Positions 20,735 through 31,198 of a DNA stretch of 64,000 nt are shown here, piece by piece. Location of the stretch: the NCBI GenBank assembly GCA_964036045.1, contig OZ038379.1, positions 186,520,495-186,584,494 on the forward strand, in the 5' to 3' direction. Made by a program: the position numbers and the translations under genes. Under the pieces are notes generated by a model. It was given only the letters and a program-made list of their open reading frames with translations. It was not told where the DNA came from and made no database searches. Each line of letters begins with the position of its first letter. Positions within the stretch are counted from its first letter, which is position 1. Origin of the DNA: Eutreptiella sp. 'Long Island Sound 2002'. Its lineage: Eukaryota > Euglenozoa > Euglenophyceae > Eutreptiales > Eutreptiaceae.

Positions 20735-22110
20735 TTTCCCTGTGTCAGTCTACTGACAGGTGCAGTGAGCACTCTTCTGCAAACGTGCCTGAGTATGGTT
20801 GTAAGAGCAGTTGTCACAGTTGCCCCGCATTGCATTGCAGGACAGGACCGTTAGCCCCCCGTGACAACCACTCCCTGGCCGAAGGCCATTGGTTTTTACA
20901 CAGACTACTGCTTACTGAGCACTGCCCTGACCCTGTCTGTGCCCTGCAGACCCATGCCTATGGTTTCCAGCGTGAGCCAGGTGGCCGCTTATCAAGATTG
21001 CAGCCACCCAGCGAGTGTTTGCCTTGTTGACCATGTGTTGCATGGGTACTGCCCTAATGTAATGACCTTGGTGAGCCAACGAAGAACGGTGGCTTACTAC
21101 ACCAGGGGGGAATGACAAGCAAGGTGTTATGAGGCAAGGTGTGTCTTCCCTCCTTGGGGACAAGCGAGCCCACAGTTAGGACCCCTGACTGGTCCAGACC
21201 CATGGGGTTCTACCCTTCCTTACAGGGTTTACCATACCCCTAAGTGTGCTACGTATGTCTGTATGTGTCTCACTTCTCTCCCCAGCGTGGCTCCCGGAGA
21301 CCGGGCTTCGCTGACGTCGGACCGAAGGTCCTAATCAGGTACTATTACCACTCCTATGGCGCCCAATTTCTGTGCTGGCGCCTATCCTTGGGGTAAGACG
21401 GCAAAAGCCCTACCTACTAAGAGGGAAGGGGTGGCCAAGTGTGCTAAGGGCATACAAAACGCCCATTTTTGCTACAGGCCAAAAGCTAACGCACTCCCCT
21501 GCCCACGAGGAAAAGCACGCGGGACAGGAGACACCACTACACTACACTCACTAACGCCAGCACCGGCCTTCGAAGGCAGGGTGAGCACTCATCACTTGCA
21601 CTCACCTCTTGCCAGGCCTGCTGACCCTAACCCCTACACACGCTACTGGGTGCTGCAGTCGAAGTTCACTCAGGCCCTAATGGCCCTCCTGTGAAGAAGA
21701 CAAGAGAACACAGCGCTCCTAAGCAGCTGTGGCCTAACAGGGGACGCCACAACGCGTTTCCCCTGCTAGGGCTTGGAGGGAAGGGGTGCTCTCGTTGCGT
21801 GCACAGCGCAGATGTCGTTGAGGTCGAACTGCCCTCGGCAGTACTGGCTGAGGCACAGTGATTTGATTTGTGATCAGCGCCCCTGTTTTGCTGGGGCAGA
21901 AAAATGGTAGCCGCCGAGGGCAGCTGCTGCGTGCACCAATCACCCTAACCTCTCCCACCTGTACAACAGAGGCAAATGAAGGGGTGTTTGCGACGGAGGA
22001 ACCAAGCCACACTCCAGGTATTATACCCTTCTCAGTGTGACCTATAATACACTGTTCGCAAACACGCTGAAGATTCAGCTACCCCTGTCAAGCAAGCAAG
22101 CTTTAAGAAA

Positions 22111-22144
22111 CTCCTCGGGTTCTCTTAAAGAACGTACCGAGGAG
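22111..22144 (+). other. Perfect two-tier hairpin in element A 3' region
   Basis: Outer stem CTCCTCGG / CCGAGGAG and inner stem GTTCT / AGAAC around loop CTTAA, with a three-base bulge GTA on the 3' side. Thirteen paired bases in 34. Confidence 0.6.
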
Positions 22145-23177
22145 CCTCTGGGTAACCTACATAAGGTTTACCGTGCGCAATTCGCGTGGCCTACCCTTTA
22201 ATGCATCATGTGCACGCAGGGAAGGGAGGCTGAACCACTGACTCAACCAGGAGGTGAGCTCCTCCTGGGCTAACCTACCTTACTCACCATGCATCGTGTG
22301 AATGCCGAGTTAACGAACACAAAACAAACCTAAGCGTTTTAAGCAACTCAACTTGAACGCCACGGCCGCACACGAACAAACGCTTTCTGTACTTACCTGT
22401 GAAGAAGGAAACAAGGGTGAATTAGGGATACAGGTGAAGCGTCACAGCGTGTGGATGCCTCGATTAGGCACATGCATCGCGAGCACAGCGCATATTCTAA
22501 CCCTACGTGCGCGCTGCGCGCTCCATTCGCATCACCTACCTTTCATTCCTGTTTTTACCTGTGCAGATCACGAGAGAAGAACACCCGACCCCCCAACGAG
22601 CACAGCGTGGACAACCCTAACGTTTTGACGAAACAACCAACACGAACGCAATGCGTGAGTGTGAGGTGACACTGACATACCTGAGGGATGGGTTGTTGAC
22701 CTGCTCTGTGGTGTGGGCTGAATTTGAATACTTGACTCTGAAGTTTATAAAAATTTTGATGCAACGGTGCAAAAATTTTCTTTAAAACTTTAAAAACTAC
22801 GGCTCATACCTTCTTTTCCAAAAGCCGTTTACGCTTGCGCAACCCTTTTCTTGGAGTCCGCTTCCTTTGCGCTTGACTGCGACTTTGAGTTATGTGTAAA
22901 AATGACAATTTCCCGCGTGGTTTCGTCGATTTTTAACGATTTCACTTGCTAAATGGCAACCCCTTCCGCTAAACCGCAGGAATCACTCCCTGCTGGTTCC
23001 ATTTTCTATTTTTTCCAGCTCCTGGGGGTTTGTGTCCTCCATTGGGAGTATTGCTCCGCCCTGGCCCTTGGTCAGGACATATACTAAAACGCTGTTTATA
23101 CGGCGATAGCCGTCCGTATTAGAGCGGTCGACTGTACCCTAGTGGGCAAGCACATTGGCTCTAGGGAGGGAGTCCTG

Positions 23178-23188
23178 GGTTCAATTCC
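23178..23188 (+). other. tRNA-like B box (Pol III), possible tRNA-derived fragment
   Basis: GGTTCAATTCC fits the internal B-box consensus, within a T-arm-like TGGG..CCCA stem; GTGGGCAAGCACATTGG about 30 bases upstream is A-box-like. The acceptor stem does not close, so I do not call a tRNA. Confidence 0.3.
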
Positions 23189-23429
23189 CACTACCCCCAA
23201 ACTTTTTCCAAAAGTTTTCGTCGCACGCCGGCGACTTTTGAGGAATGCCCCATCGAAGGGACATCATTCACGGTACATTACACTGTTTTTCAAGGGTACC
23301 TACAGTGTGATAGGCTTCTATGAAGTGATGAGGATGTTTTTGGTAAGTTTAATGCATTTTTTGGAGGTAATTTTGGGAATATTTGAGCCTTTTTCCTTGG
23401 TCCTACTAGCTTCATGAACTAGTACTCCA

Positions 23430-23435
23430 GGGGGG
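23430..23435 (+). other. Polypurine tract of element A
   Basis: GGGGGG immediately before the 3' LTR start (AGTAAGAAAAAG), the expected plus-strand primer position. Confidence 0.75.
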
Positions 23436-23740
23436 AGTAAGAAAAAGTCACTGCCATGTCTTTCTTGGAGGGCTTGATCCAGGCTAAGCCCCCCTTAAAA
23501 CCCTTTGTTGATGCTAAGACAAACTTAAGTGTTTTTATCTCTCTTTTGTTGCCTAAAGTACACTTTCTCAAAGTAACTAGGGTTGTGACCCTAGCCCCCC
23601 CATGAAGTTCACCCCTACCACTCAACTGAGCGGAGGTACCTTCCTTCATGGAGGACATACCAAAATAAATCAGGCATTTCATGCTTGTTGGCCTTGGAGG
23701 TTAAGCCTAGTGGTCTCCCACCCCAAGACCCCTATACTCA
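23436..23740 (+). repeat. 3' LTR of element A, first part (305 bp)
   Basis: Matches the first 305 bases of the 5' LTR. It is interrupted after ACTCA by element B and resumes at 34599. 305 plus 405 unique bases equal the 710 of the 5' LTR exactly. Confidence 0.92.
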
Positions 23741-24274
23741 TGAAAGTGCTGCCCTAGGTCGTGGATGGTGCCGGAGGGCTCAGGGCCGGCAAGACCAGGG
23801 GGGCAGGCACGCGAGGAGTCGACCCGAACGCTGCTGTTGGGGGCAGAACCGGATACACGGACACCAACGGAGGCAAGAGCGGCGACAACGGAGGCAAGAT
23901 CCATGCTGATTGTTATCCGGCAAAAAATCCCAGTCTATGAAGAAAATTGATGCGGATATTCCTAAGTACATCTGAGTGTCCATATCTATCTGAAAAGATT
24001 TATAAAAATCCGATTGTGAAAAAATATTTGGCCGATTTGGCTCGCGCGCGGGCGTCAGCGGCGATTGGCGATTCCGGGTAAATGATCGGAACGCGGCGGA
24101 TTTACGATGAATGGACCGCGGAGTCAGATCCGGCACATCAGAAATATATAGGTCTGATCCTGCGACTGAGCTGCGAGGCGGCGATTCCGCCGAAGCAGAG
24201 AAAATGGCCAAAATGTAGCCAATGTGGGGCAGATCTGTGAAAATCTGAGCAGATGGGGGTTAGCCGCACTTACA
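23741..24274 (-). repeat. 3' LTR of element B (534 bp)
   Basis: TGAAAG...TTACA on the plus strand; equal in length to 34065-34598 with ten substitutions. It carries a copy of the Gag N-terminal coding sequence (complement of about 23741-23904). Confidence 0.93.
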
Positions 24275-24284
24275 CCCCCCCTCC
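24275..24284 (-). other. Polypurine tract of element B
   Basis: Minus strand GGAGGGGGGG directly before the 3' LTR. Confidence 0.8.
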
Positions 24285-26011
24285 AAAAACACACTGGGGT
24301 GTGTCTCTACGTCAACGAAGAACGTAGTGCGGGTAAGTCCCAGAAAAAAATAGAAATGTAGCCTCGATGGGGCGAAATCTGCTTGATCTGACCTGATTTG
24401 GGCTGAATTGGCACTGAATCAGGATGGATGAACCTGAAACGAGACAGAATGAGGAGTGACGAACAGTCCTCCGGGCAGTAAAACATTAGGTTAAGGGCTA
24501 AAAAGCATGTAAACGTATCGAGAATCGATACCAAACCATGCCCTGGTTGAGAATGAGGTAGATTATTGGTGGATTGAGTGGGAGCATCAAGAAATGGAGT
24601 GACATCTCGGCGCTCTGGCACAGTTTAGCTGTCGCGGGCACGCTACGGTGTCCTCCACGTACTCTACATCGTGTTACTCCCGCTTTTCTCGTTCTGAAAA
24701 GTGCAGCATGTGTCTCAGATTTGGCGCATCTGGTGGATGATCACAAGATTCAGCAAGATTGAGAATTAATTTGAGCAGAGATGAAGGAGATGAAACAATC
24801 ACAGAGAGGGAAAACAAATACAAATGTAGTCTGCAAGCCCTAAGTGAACAGAAAAACATCAGCGTCAACGAAGTTAGGCAAAGCCGTAAACAGATCTTCG
24901 AGGAATGAGAGGAGATGACAAGGAAATCAACCTAAACTGTCCTAAAATGAGCAAATTTCCTAAGATGAAGGTGAAATGAAGCGGAATGTCTAGAACTGAA
25001 ACTTCTGAAACCTTCGTTTACACTAGAGTTAATATATATTGTCGTTTATTCAGCTGCATTGTGCTTTCCGGCACGTTGGTTCGCGAGCATCCAACAGATT
25101 CCATGAAAATGTGGATCATGTGATGATGCATCATGATGGGACATGATGGCCCTGGATCCTTGGCATGTAACGCGCCGAAGGTTCGCTGAAGGCGCTTTAC
25201 TGACAGTATATAACTGAGAGACACCGAATAGTCCTTTATTTACAGTGGCGGCGGTGTCAATCGACTTGGACAAGGCCCATCTTTCGATTGAATCCCACAA
25301 GACACTTGGATTCACCATTTTCGACAGTTTCAGGTCGGATTGAGCTCACATTGGCGTGTGCCAAAAATACACCGAAGCTTACAGACCTCAGAGGTTGCTG
25401 TTAGAAGTCCCTAGAGCTCGTATATGAAGGTTGTCTGAACAATTGACGTCGGGGTTTTGCGCAACAGTGGCAGAATGATGGACAAACCTGAGGAATTCAA
25501 GTCAAATTCAAGGAATCTGGATCTGAATCTGGACTTTGGCTTCAGCATCACGGCAAATGAAGGTAAGATCTGAGTTCCTGGCGTCGCATCTAGTGCAGCC
25601 AGTACTACAGGGGGTGCCTGTAGGGGTGAATATCGCTGGCCAGCGTTTTTACTATGTACATTTGCTTCCATCTGCACGAGTAGCCAAATTCCAAAGATGC
25701 ACAGACCAACAGAGACAAGATTACCCCGGATCTGCCTGAATTAAGCCTGAGTTTGGTTTTTTCTGGACACGGCAGCACAATCCGTGGCTTTCGGCAGCGT
25801 ATCTACGCCTTGTCTGCCGAACGGAGACCAAAGAAAAGTTGATTGACGTCAAATTATCAAACATTCGCAGTTCTCCACATCATGTCGTAATCAGGAAGAA
25901 TGAACAGTGGATTGAGCAGAATGTGGTTTTTTCAAGTCGTCAGAACACTCACATTGGAATAAGTGGTCGACGGGGCGAGGCGTCAGCGACTCAAGTCGCG
26001 ACGGGTCTCCC
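24285..26011 (-). other. 3' non-coding region of element B
   Basis: 1.7 kb between pol and the polypurine tract. I see no convincing gene on either strand. Confidence 0.6.
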
Positions 26012-29000
26012 TCAATTCGGCCAAGCACGAATACATGTGACCACCAACCTGTCTGGTGGGGCCCTCGTACGGCTTGGGCGCTGTAAATCAGCGGCCGAAC
26101 TCGAAGCTTGGTCCTCATTTGGCTCCTGGGCTGGCCTGACCGCAGGAGGGGAGATCGACGGATCAGCCCTGGAAGGTGGCTGCTGAGGGCCGTAAAAGGC
26201 TGGATCTCGATTCACCACAGGTCTTTTTCCGTCGCTCTCCACCTGTCTGTCGGGTTTCGACAGACAGTCTTTCAGGAGTATGCCAATTTCGGGGTGCTTC
26301 TTGAGGAAGTCGATGAACCCCTTGGTGTACCCATGGACAAAAGAATGGGCTGGTTCCCAGTTGTTGTGACTGGAATCAAAGCCCCTCCACTCACATAGAA
26401 ATTCCCATTCGCCCTTTTCGTCACGTCTTGCCTCTAAAAACCTCTTGAGTTCGTACTTCCCCCCTTCGATGACCCGATCGGACAAAAATTTCGAAGTCCA
26501 AAAAAGGGGTTTAACCCGATCCTTGGGGGAGGGGATCTCTCTCTTGAGGCGATCGCCCGAAACTTCAATTTCCCTGCTGACATCCAGACGAATCCTCCAC
26601 CTGTTCTCACCTAGACGCGCTGTAACAGCGAATGGCCCCTCCCACAAGGGAAGAAGCTTATCATCTCCGTCCAGGGTGGTTTCGGATTTTCGAAGCCAAA
26701 CTCGATCATCGACTTCAAAATTGTGGGGGTTTTTTCGGCCTTGATTCTGGACCCAAAGCCAGTCAGCTTGATGCTTATCGATTAATTTCGAGACAGTTTT
26801 TTCTGCTCGTTGGATTTCGTCCAAAAACAACGAAGCATCTTTACAAGGGCGAGGATTATTCAACGGCATGTTCCACCAACACTTCTTTCGTCCAAAGACA
26901 ATTTCATTTGGAGAAAGGCCATGGTACAATGGCGTGTTGTGGTAACGGCGAAGCAATGCGAAGAGAACTTCAAGCCAATGGAAGTCTTTCTCACTGGCGA
27001 GCTCCTTACGAAGCATATTTATAATAGAGCGGCCGGCTCTTTCGCCAGGCAGCGCTCGATGTGAGTGGATTTCACATCTCAGGTGGTGGATTCCAAGGCG
27101 AGCACATAATTCCTTCCACCATTCGGAGGTGTACTCTTTGCCTGAGTCCGTAACCACCTCGGATGGGACGTCCCAACCTCCCATCCAGGTCTGCGCGCAC
27201 CATTTGGCGGCAGCTTTGCCAGTCATTGACTCGACGTTGCAAGGCAACACCTGAATGTAGCCAGAATGACGGCATTGTATAAGGAGCACTCCATTGACCT
27301 TTTTGTTGGTCCAATGGCACTCTTCGTCGTCGAGTTCACCAAGATGGAAAAAATCACTGGTGACTCTGTTAAAGAGGCGCTCCGGAATAGGGTGTGGCCT
27401 CAGATGGCCGTGCTTCTTCGCGCTGGGGGGCGTCGAGACAGCACATTGGGCACATCCGGCGGCTACTTTCATACAATGAGTATATAGCCTTGAGCCGAAC
27501 AACCTATGTTTAATCATCGACCATAATCTACGGCCATGTGCGTGGGGGGACTCCCATTTGTGCCACCAGTTTAACACTCGGGGGGCCAGGGCGTCTGGTA
27601 CGCACAATTTACCCTCCATCCACAGCTTCCCCCCATCCAACGAATATTCGGAATAAATTCCATCCTTGTGAGCATCTTTGGATTTGAGATTCTCAAAGAC
27701 CTCTTTAAACATGCAATCATGCAGATAATCGTTCGTCCAGTCACGGATGATAAGGGAATCTTTCGGCAGGGGTGGAGTTTTGGCCGGATCTCGACGCTTA
27801 ATGCCCTGAATCAACCGAAATCCACTTACAGGTCGGGTATACTCGAACCGTTTCACACTCCCTGAGGAGGGATCGGTGACTTTCTCCACGACTTTCAGTG
27901 ATTTGGTGATAATCTCATGGGCATGCGCCGGATCTGAGAAGGCCGTGATATCATGACACGGTAATGCATGCTGTTTAACAGAGCATTGCATGCATTCACG
28001 TCGAATGAGCTTTTTTTCCTCTTGATCCCACTCGATTACGACGTGGCGGTCCTGCTCCGTACCATGGATGTTGGTACTTTGCAGCCCCTCTGAAGCGGGG
28101 TAAGCCCATCGGCTCAGAGCATCCGCTACCGTGTTGTGTTTTCCAGGCAAATACGACACATGGAGGTCAAACAGACTGAGAAATTCATGCCATCTGGCCC
28201 GTCGACCAGCTGGGCTCGCGATAGTATCAATGTGTTCGGTGGCCCAATACTCCAGAGATCGATGATCCGTCAGGACCTCGACTCGATTGGTGCCAACCCA
28301 CGATTGGTACTTCTTCAGAGCGCAGATTATGGCATAAGTCTCCTGCTCACGCGGTGACCATTGCATCTGGCGTGGAGCTAGCTTCCGAGACCAAAATGCA
28401 AGAGGGTAATGATCACCTGTGGCTTCATCAACCTGTTCAAGGACAGCTCCGATCGCGTACCTAGAAGCGTCGGTTCTTATGTAGAAGGGTCGGTCGAATT
28501 TCGGCACATGCAACGTGGCGACTTCGCAGAGGGCCGCCTTCAAGTGATGGAAGGCCTCCTCGCACTCGTCAGTCCACTTGACACGAACCTTTGAACCTGC
28601 CTTGCCCGCATCTCTCCCTACCTTCAATAGTTCAGTGAGGGGGGCAGCAAATTTGGCATAATTCGGCACAAAAGTGTGGTAAAAATTGCAACAACCCAGG
28701 AATCCTCTCAATTCCGTGATCGTCTCAGGGCGCTTCCACTTCTGAATAGCGACGAGCTTCCCTGGACTGGGTGGTCGGGTGCCATTCTCAAGGAGAGAAC
28801 CACAAAATTCGACTGATTTTAAAAATAGTTTTCCCTTCTTTGGCCCACAAATCAGCTGATTGGCATCAAGAATGTCCAAAACCTGGTTCAGCTGCTTTTC
28901 ATGTAGGGCCACCAGCTCGGCTTCGGTCAGTCCCTCCCCCTCTGTCGCGATGATTATGTCATCTATGTACACACTCACGAAGGCACGAAGCTCAGGATGA

Positions 29001-30823
29001 ACTGTAAAAAGCACATCCTCCATCATTCTTTGAAAAAACGAAGGGGCGTTCTTCAGGCCCATGGGCATGACCGTCCACTGGACTGGGCCACATGGCGTGC
29101 ACATACAGGTGAGAGGTCGGCTGTCCTTCCTCAACGGCATTTGGTGAAAGCCGTGACGGAGATCCAGCACAGAAAACAAACGACCTCTTGCCCTCTTGGC
29201 GATTTCCTCCTCAATGAGGGGCAGGGTGTGTGAATCCGCCTTGGTTTCGGCGTTGAGGTTGCGACAATCAACAACCATTCGCCAACCATCAATAGTGTTC
29301 TGGTCTGCAGGCGGCGGCTTCGGGACTGTGAAGGGTGCACAGCACCACTCGCTGGTCATACAACCCTCAAGCCAACCAAATTCCCTGAGATTTCTCTCGA
29401 TTATTTTTCTGAGTATCTCATGTTTATGTCCATGGTTCTCATAAGGACGCTGTTTCTTCGCCTTGTACCCTTCACGAAGCTCGATGAAGGCTTCACCGAA
29501 CTGCCCACGGACAGGGGGGTTTTTGATCAACTTCCCCGAAAGGGTTGTGTCCTTCCGTTCCTCAAAAATCTTGTCTCTTTTCTTGGAACACAACTCAGTG
29601 TCCACCTGATCGCCAGGCATTACTGTCGAAAAAACTTTGGCGATTTCTTCGGCCTTGGCAGGAAGAATCTTCTTACGGATGTCCCTAAAAAGGTCCGTAT
29701 CAACTGCCTCTTGAAGATAGGTGGGTCGAGTGTCGACATTCCAGAGATTCTCTTCGTGATCCAGCTCCTCGAAAGGATCTATGAAAGCTTCCACACAGGG
29801 TTTTTCATAAAAAACTCTGAATTTGCGGCGCGAAGAAAATTTTTTTGTCGTCCGTGCGCCGTAGATTCTTTTGGATGTAGATCGTATTGGGGAAGAGGGA
29901 GACGAGGCGGATCCATTTGACGTTGGATCACCTTGGGCATCTGACGGACAAAAATCAGAAAAAAAAGATTCATCATCAGTACCACGCTCAACCTCAGATT
30001 CAGACCCAACACAGGAATCAGTACTAGAATCAGCAGAATCAGAGTCAGAAAGCTTTCCATCCACCAGAAATGCAAGCGAGCTCCAGGGCCGCTGTGGCAG
30101 GGGACCTGTGTCGTCCCTGGCATACAGCTTAATCTTCCTGGGAAGTTCGATGTAATCTACACAAATGTCTTGCAATTCCTGAAACCAAGGCTTGTCGTCC
30201 CACAAGGGCACAACTAAAATCGCCTCGGTTTTATCTTGCTTGATTTTGTGGATGACCTGCTGGATTAAGTGAAACGGAGGATTAATCCATAACTTCTTGT
30301 CCCATTTATGGGTCCAAGCGTCGCGAAAGTGCTTGTCAAAGCGCTTGTTCTCGCGGTTAGCAAAGGCATCACACTGTGGCCAAAAGGAATGGTGTTCATA
30401 AAAATATTCACAAATTGTATCGCGCCATTTGTCGACAACTCTGTAGGATGAAGAGTGCCAGCGCGAAGGGCGTCGTGGCTGGGAGTCCCTACGAAGACAT
30501 TCTAACTCTCGGGAGTAATCGGCACTCCCATTCACCTCTGCAATGGTGACATCTTCGCCAAACTTTGGTGTAACCTTTTGCTTCAAAAATTCGTCTGCAC
30601 TTTTAAACCCTGCGTGCAAAAAACAAAATTCAGGACGCTCCAAGGGACCTGACTCCAGCAAAAAACAACGCCGATGACCTACGGGCGCCACCCTGTTCTT
30701 GCGAAGCCAAGGATGGCCCAAGTAAAGGTCATACTTTATGTCGGCACGATAGAAGTAGTCATCCTTAAGGATAACTTCCTCCACATTGCCATCTTCCCAA
30801 AGGTCTTGAGCGACCAAATGAGT
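26012..30823 (-). CDS. pol: Pol of element B: protease end, pre-RT domain, RT, RNase H, integrase, chromodomain
   Basis: About 1600 codons. It opens with the C-terminal half of the protease (YDLYLGHPWL). Pre-RT domain: CDAFANRENK (about 30370) and LWINPPFHLIQQV (about 30280), then LVVPLWDDKPWF. RT: RMVVDCRNLNAET, FSVLDLRHGFHQMP, VMPMGLKNAPSFFQ, VSVYIDDIIIA. RNase H: FYIRTDASRYAIGAV, EQETYAIICAL, VLTDHRSLEYW. Integrase: HAHGRR ... CAQC zinc region, TSDFFHLGE, VVTDSGKEYTS, ALPGERAGRSI. Chromodomain: YELKRFLEARRDEKGEWE then LCEWRGFDSSHNNWEP. All catalytic acids are present. A Ser/Pro-rich tail follows. It is separated from the first protease half only by an in-frame TGA (30824). Confidence 0.93.
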   Translation of the reverse strand, partial: THLVAQDLWEDGNVEEVILKDDYFYRADIKYDLYLGHPWLRKNRVAPVGHRRCFLLESGPLERPEFCFLHAGFKSADEFLKQKVTPKFGEDVTIAEVNGSADYSRELECLRRDSQPRRPSRWHSSSYRVVDKWRDTICEYFYEHHSFWPQCDAFANRENKRFDKHFRDAWTHKWDKKLWINPPFHLIQQVIHKIKQDKTEAILVVPLWDDKPWFQELQDICVDYIELPRKIKLYARDDTGPLPQRPWSSLAFLVDGKLSDSDSADSSTDSCVGSESEVERGTDDESFFSDFCPSDAQGDPTSNGSASSPSSPIRSTSKRIYGARTTKKFSSRRKFRVFYEKPCVEAFIDPFEELDHEENLWNVDTRPTYLQEAVDTDLFRDIRKKILPAKAEEIAKVFSTVMPGDQVDTELCSKKRDKIFEERKDTTLSGKLIKNPPVRGQFGEAFIELREGYKAKKQRPYENHGHKHEILRKIIERNLREFGWLEGCMTSEWCCAPFTVPKPPPADQNTIDGWRMVVDCRNLNAETKADSHTLPLIEEEIAKRARGRLFSVLDLRHGFHQMPLRKDSRPLTCMCTPCGPVQWTVMPMGLKNAPSFFQRMMEDVLFTVHPELRAFVSVYIDDIIIATEGEGLTEAELVALHEKQLNQVLDILDANQLICGPKKGKLFLKSVEFCGSLLENGTRPPSPGKLVAIQKWKRPETITELRGFLGCCNFYHTFVPNYAKFAAPLTELLKVGRDAGKAGSKVRVKWTDECEEAFHHLKAALCEVATLHVPKFDRPFYIRTDASRYAIGAVLEQVDEATGDHYPLAFWSRKLAPRQMQWSPREQETYAIICALKKYQSWVGTNRVEVLTDHRSLEYWATEHIDTIASPAGRRARWHEFLSLFDLHVSYLPGKHNTVADALSRWAYPASEGLQSTNIHGTEQDRHVVIEWDQEEKKLIRRECMQCSVKQHALPCHDITAFSDPAHAHEIITKSLKVVEKVTDPSSGSVKRFEYTRPVSGFRLIQGIKRRDPAKTPPLPKDSLIIRDWTNDYLHDCMFKEVFENLKSKDAHKDGIYSEYSLDGGKLWMEGKLCVPDALAPRVLNWWHKWESPHAHGRRLWSMIKHRLFGSRLYTHCMKVAAGCAQCAVSTPPSAKKHGHLRPHPIPERLFNRVTSDFFHLGELDDEECHWTNKKVNGVLLIQCRHSGYIQVLPCNVESMTGKAAAKWCAQTWMGGWDVPSEVVTDSGKEYTSEWWKELCARLGIHHLRCEIHSHRALPGERAGRSIINMLRKELASEKDFHWLEVLFALLRRYHNTPLYHGLSPNEIVFGRKKCWWNMPLNNPRPCKDASLFLDEIQRAEKTVSKLIDKHQADWLWVQNQGRKNPHNFEVDDRVWLRKSETTLDGDDKLLPLWEGPFAVTARLGENRWRIRLDVSREIEVSGDRLKREIPSPKDRVKPLFWTSKFLSDRVIEGGKYELKRFLEARRDEKGEWEFLCEWRGFDSSHNNWEPAHSFVHGYTKGFIDFLKKHPEIGILLKDCLSKPDRQVESDGKRPVVNRDPAFYGPQQPPSRADPSISPPAVRPAQEPNEDQASSSAADLQRPSRTRAPPDRLVVTCIRAWPN

Positions 30824-31195
30824 TCATATATAACAACCGCGTTGCCCACCTGCGAGAGAATGTCCAGAAACTCCCTCGAGGGTAACAGGATGAGGCGAAT
30901 CAAACACGCAGTCGTCAGGCAAAAAAGAATTGGATTGGAGATTTACCTCCGATCCATTGTCACACAAAAAAGTGGCGAGGTGGAAATTGCCCTTGCAATC
31001 AGAGACCCACAGCTTTGTGACAAACTGACGGGCCCTGTGCTTGGACTGTACACCAACCTCGTCCACTACAACAGAAGGATCCGCTGCCGGATCCAGGGGA
31101 GAGGAGACAAGCGACCCTACATCAAGTAGTGGTCGAGAAGGAATCTGGGGATCATGCCTGAAATCGCCTGGGGAGGGGCGATTTTCGTGGCTCCC
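30824..31195 (-). CDS. N-terminal protease half of element B
   Basis: The frame is open from just after the TAG at 31196 to TGA 30824, about 123 codons. A proline-rich leader is followed by a retropepsin-like strand FHLATFLCDNGSEVNLQ. The active-site triad reads Asp-Asn-Gly instead of Asp-Thr/Ser-Gly. The other half of the fold (YDLYLGHPWL) lies beyond the TGA in the same frame. The TGA would cut the enzyme in two, so it is probably inactivating unless read through. Confidence 0.7.
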   Translation of the reverse strand, partial: GSHENRPSPGDFRHDPQIPSRPLLDVGSLVSSPLDPAADPSVVVDEVGVQSKHRARQFVTKLWVSDCKGNFHLATFLCDNGSEVNLQSNSFLPDDCVFDSPHPVTLEGVSGHSLAGGQRGCYI

Positions 31196-31198
31196 CTA
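31196..31198 (-). promoter_or_regulatory. In-frame amber codon at Gag/Pro boundary (candidate readthrough site), element B
   Basis: Minus strand AAC GCC TAG GGG AGC CAC. The downstream frame is open and is the same frame. GGGGAG, starting with the last base of the stop codon, can pair with CTCCCC about 15 bases further on. Confidence 0.6.

Larger units (their letters stand above)
20735..23429 (+). other. Long 3' non-coding region of element A
   Basis: 2.7 kb between the end of integrase and the polypurine tract. No frame resembles a known protein; the longest short frames have no recognisable composition. It contains the hairpin at 22111-22144 and the B-box-like site at 23178-23188. Confidence 0.6.

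Noticed and set aside
23140-23200. Functional tRNA gene
   Set aside because: The B box and a T-arm-like stem are present but the acceptor stem does not pair and no clear anticodon arm is seen.
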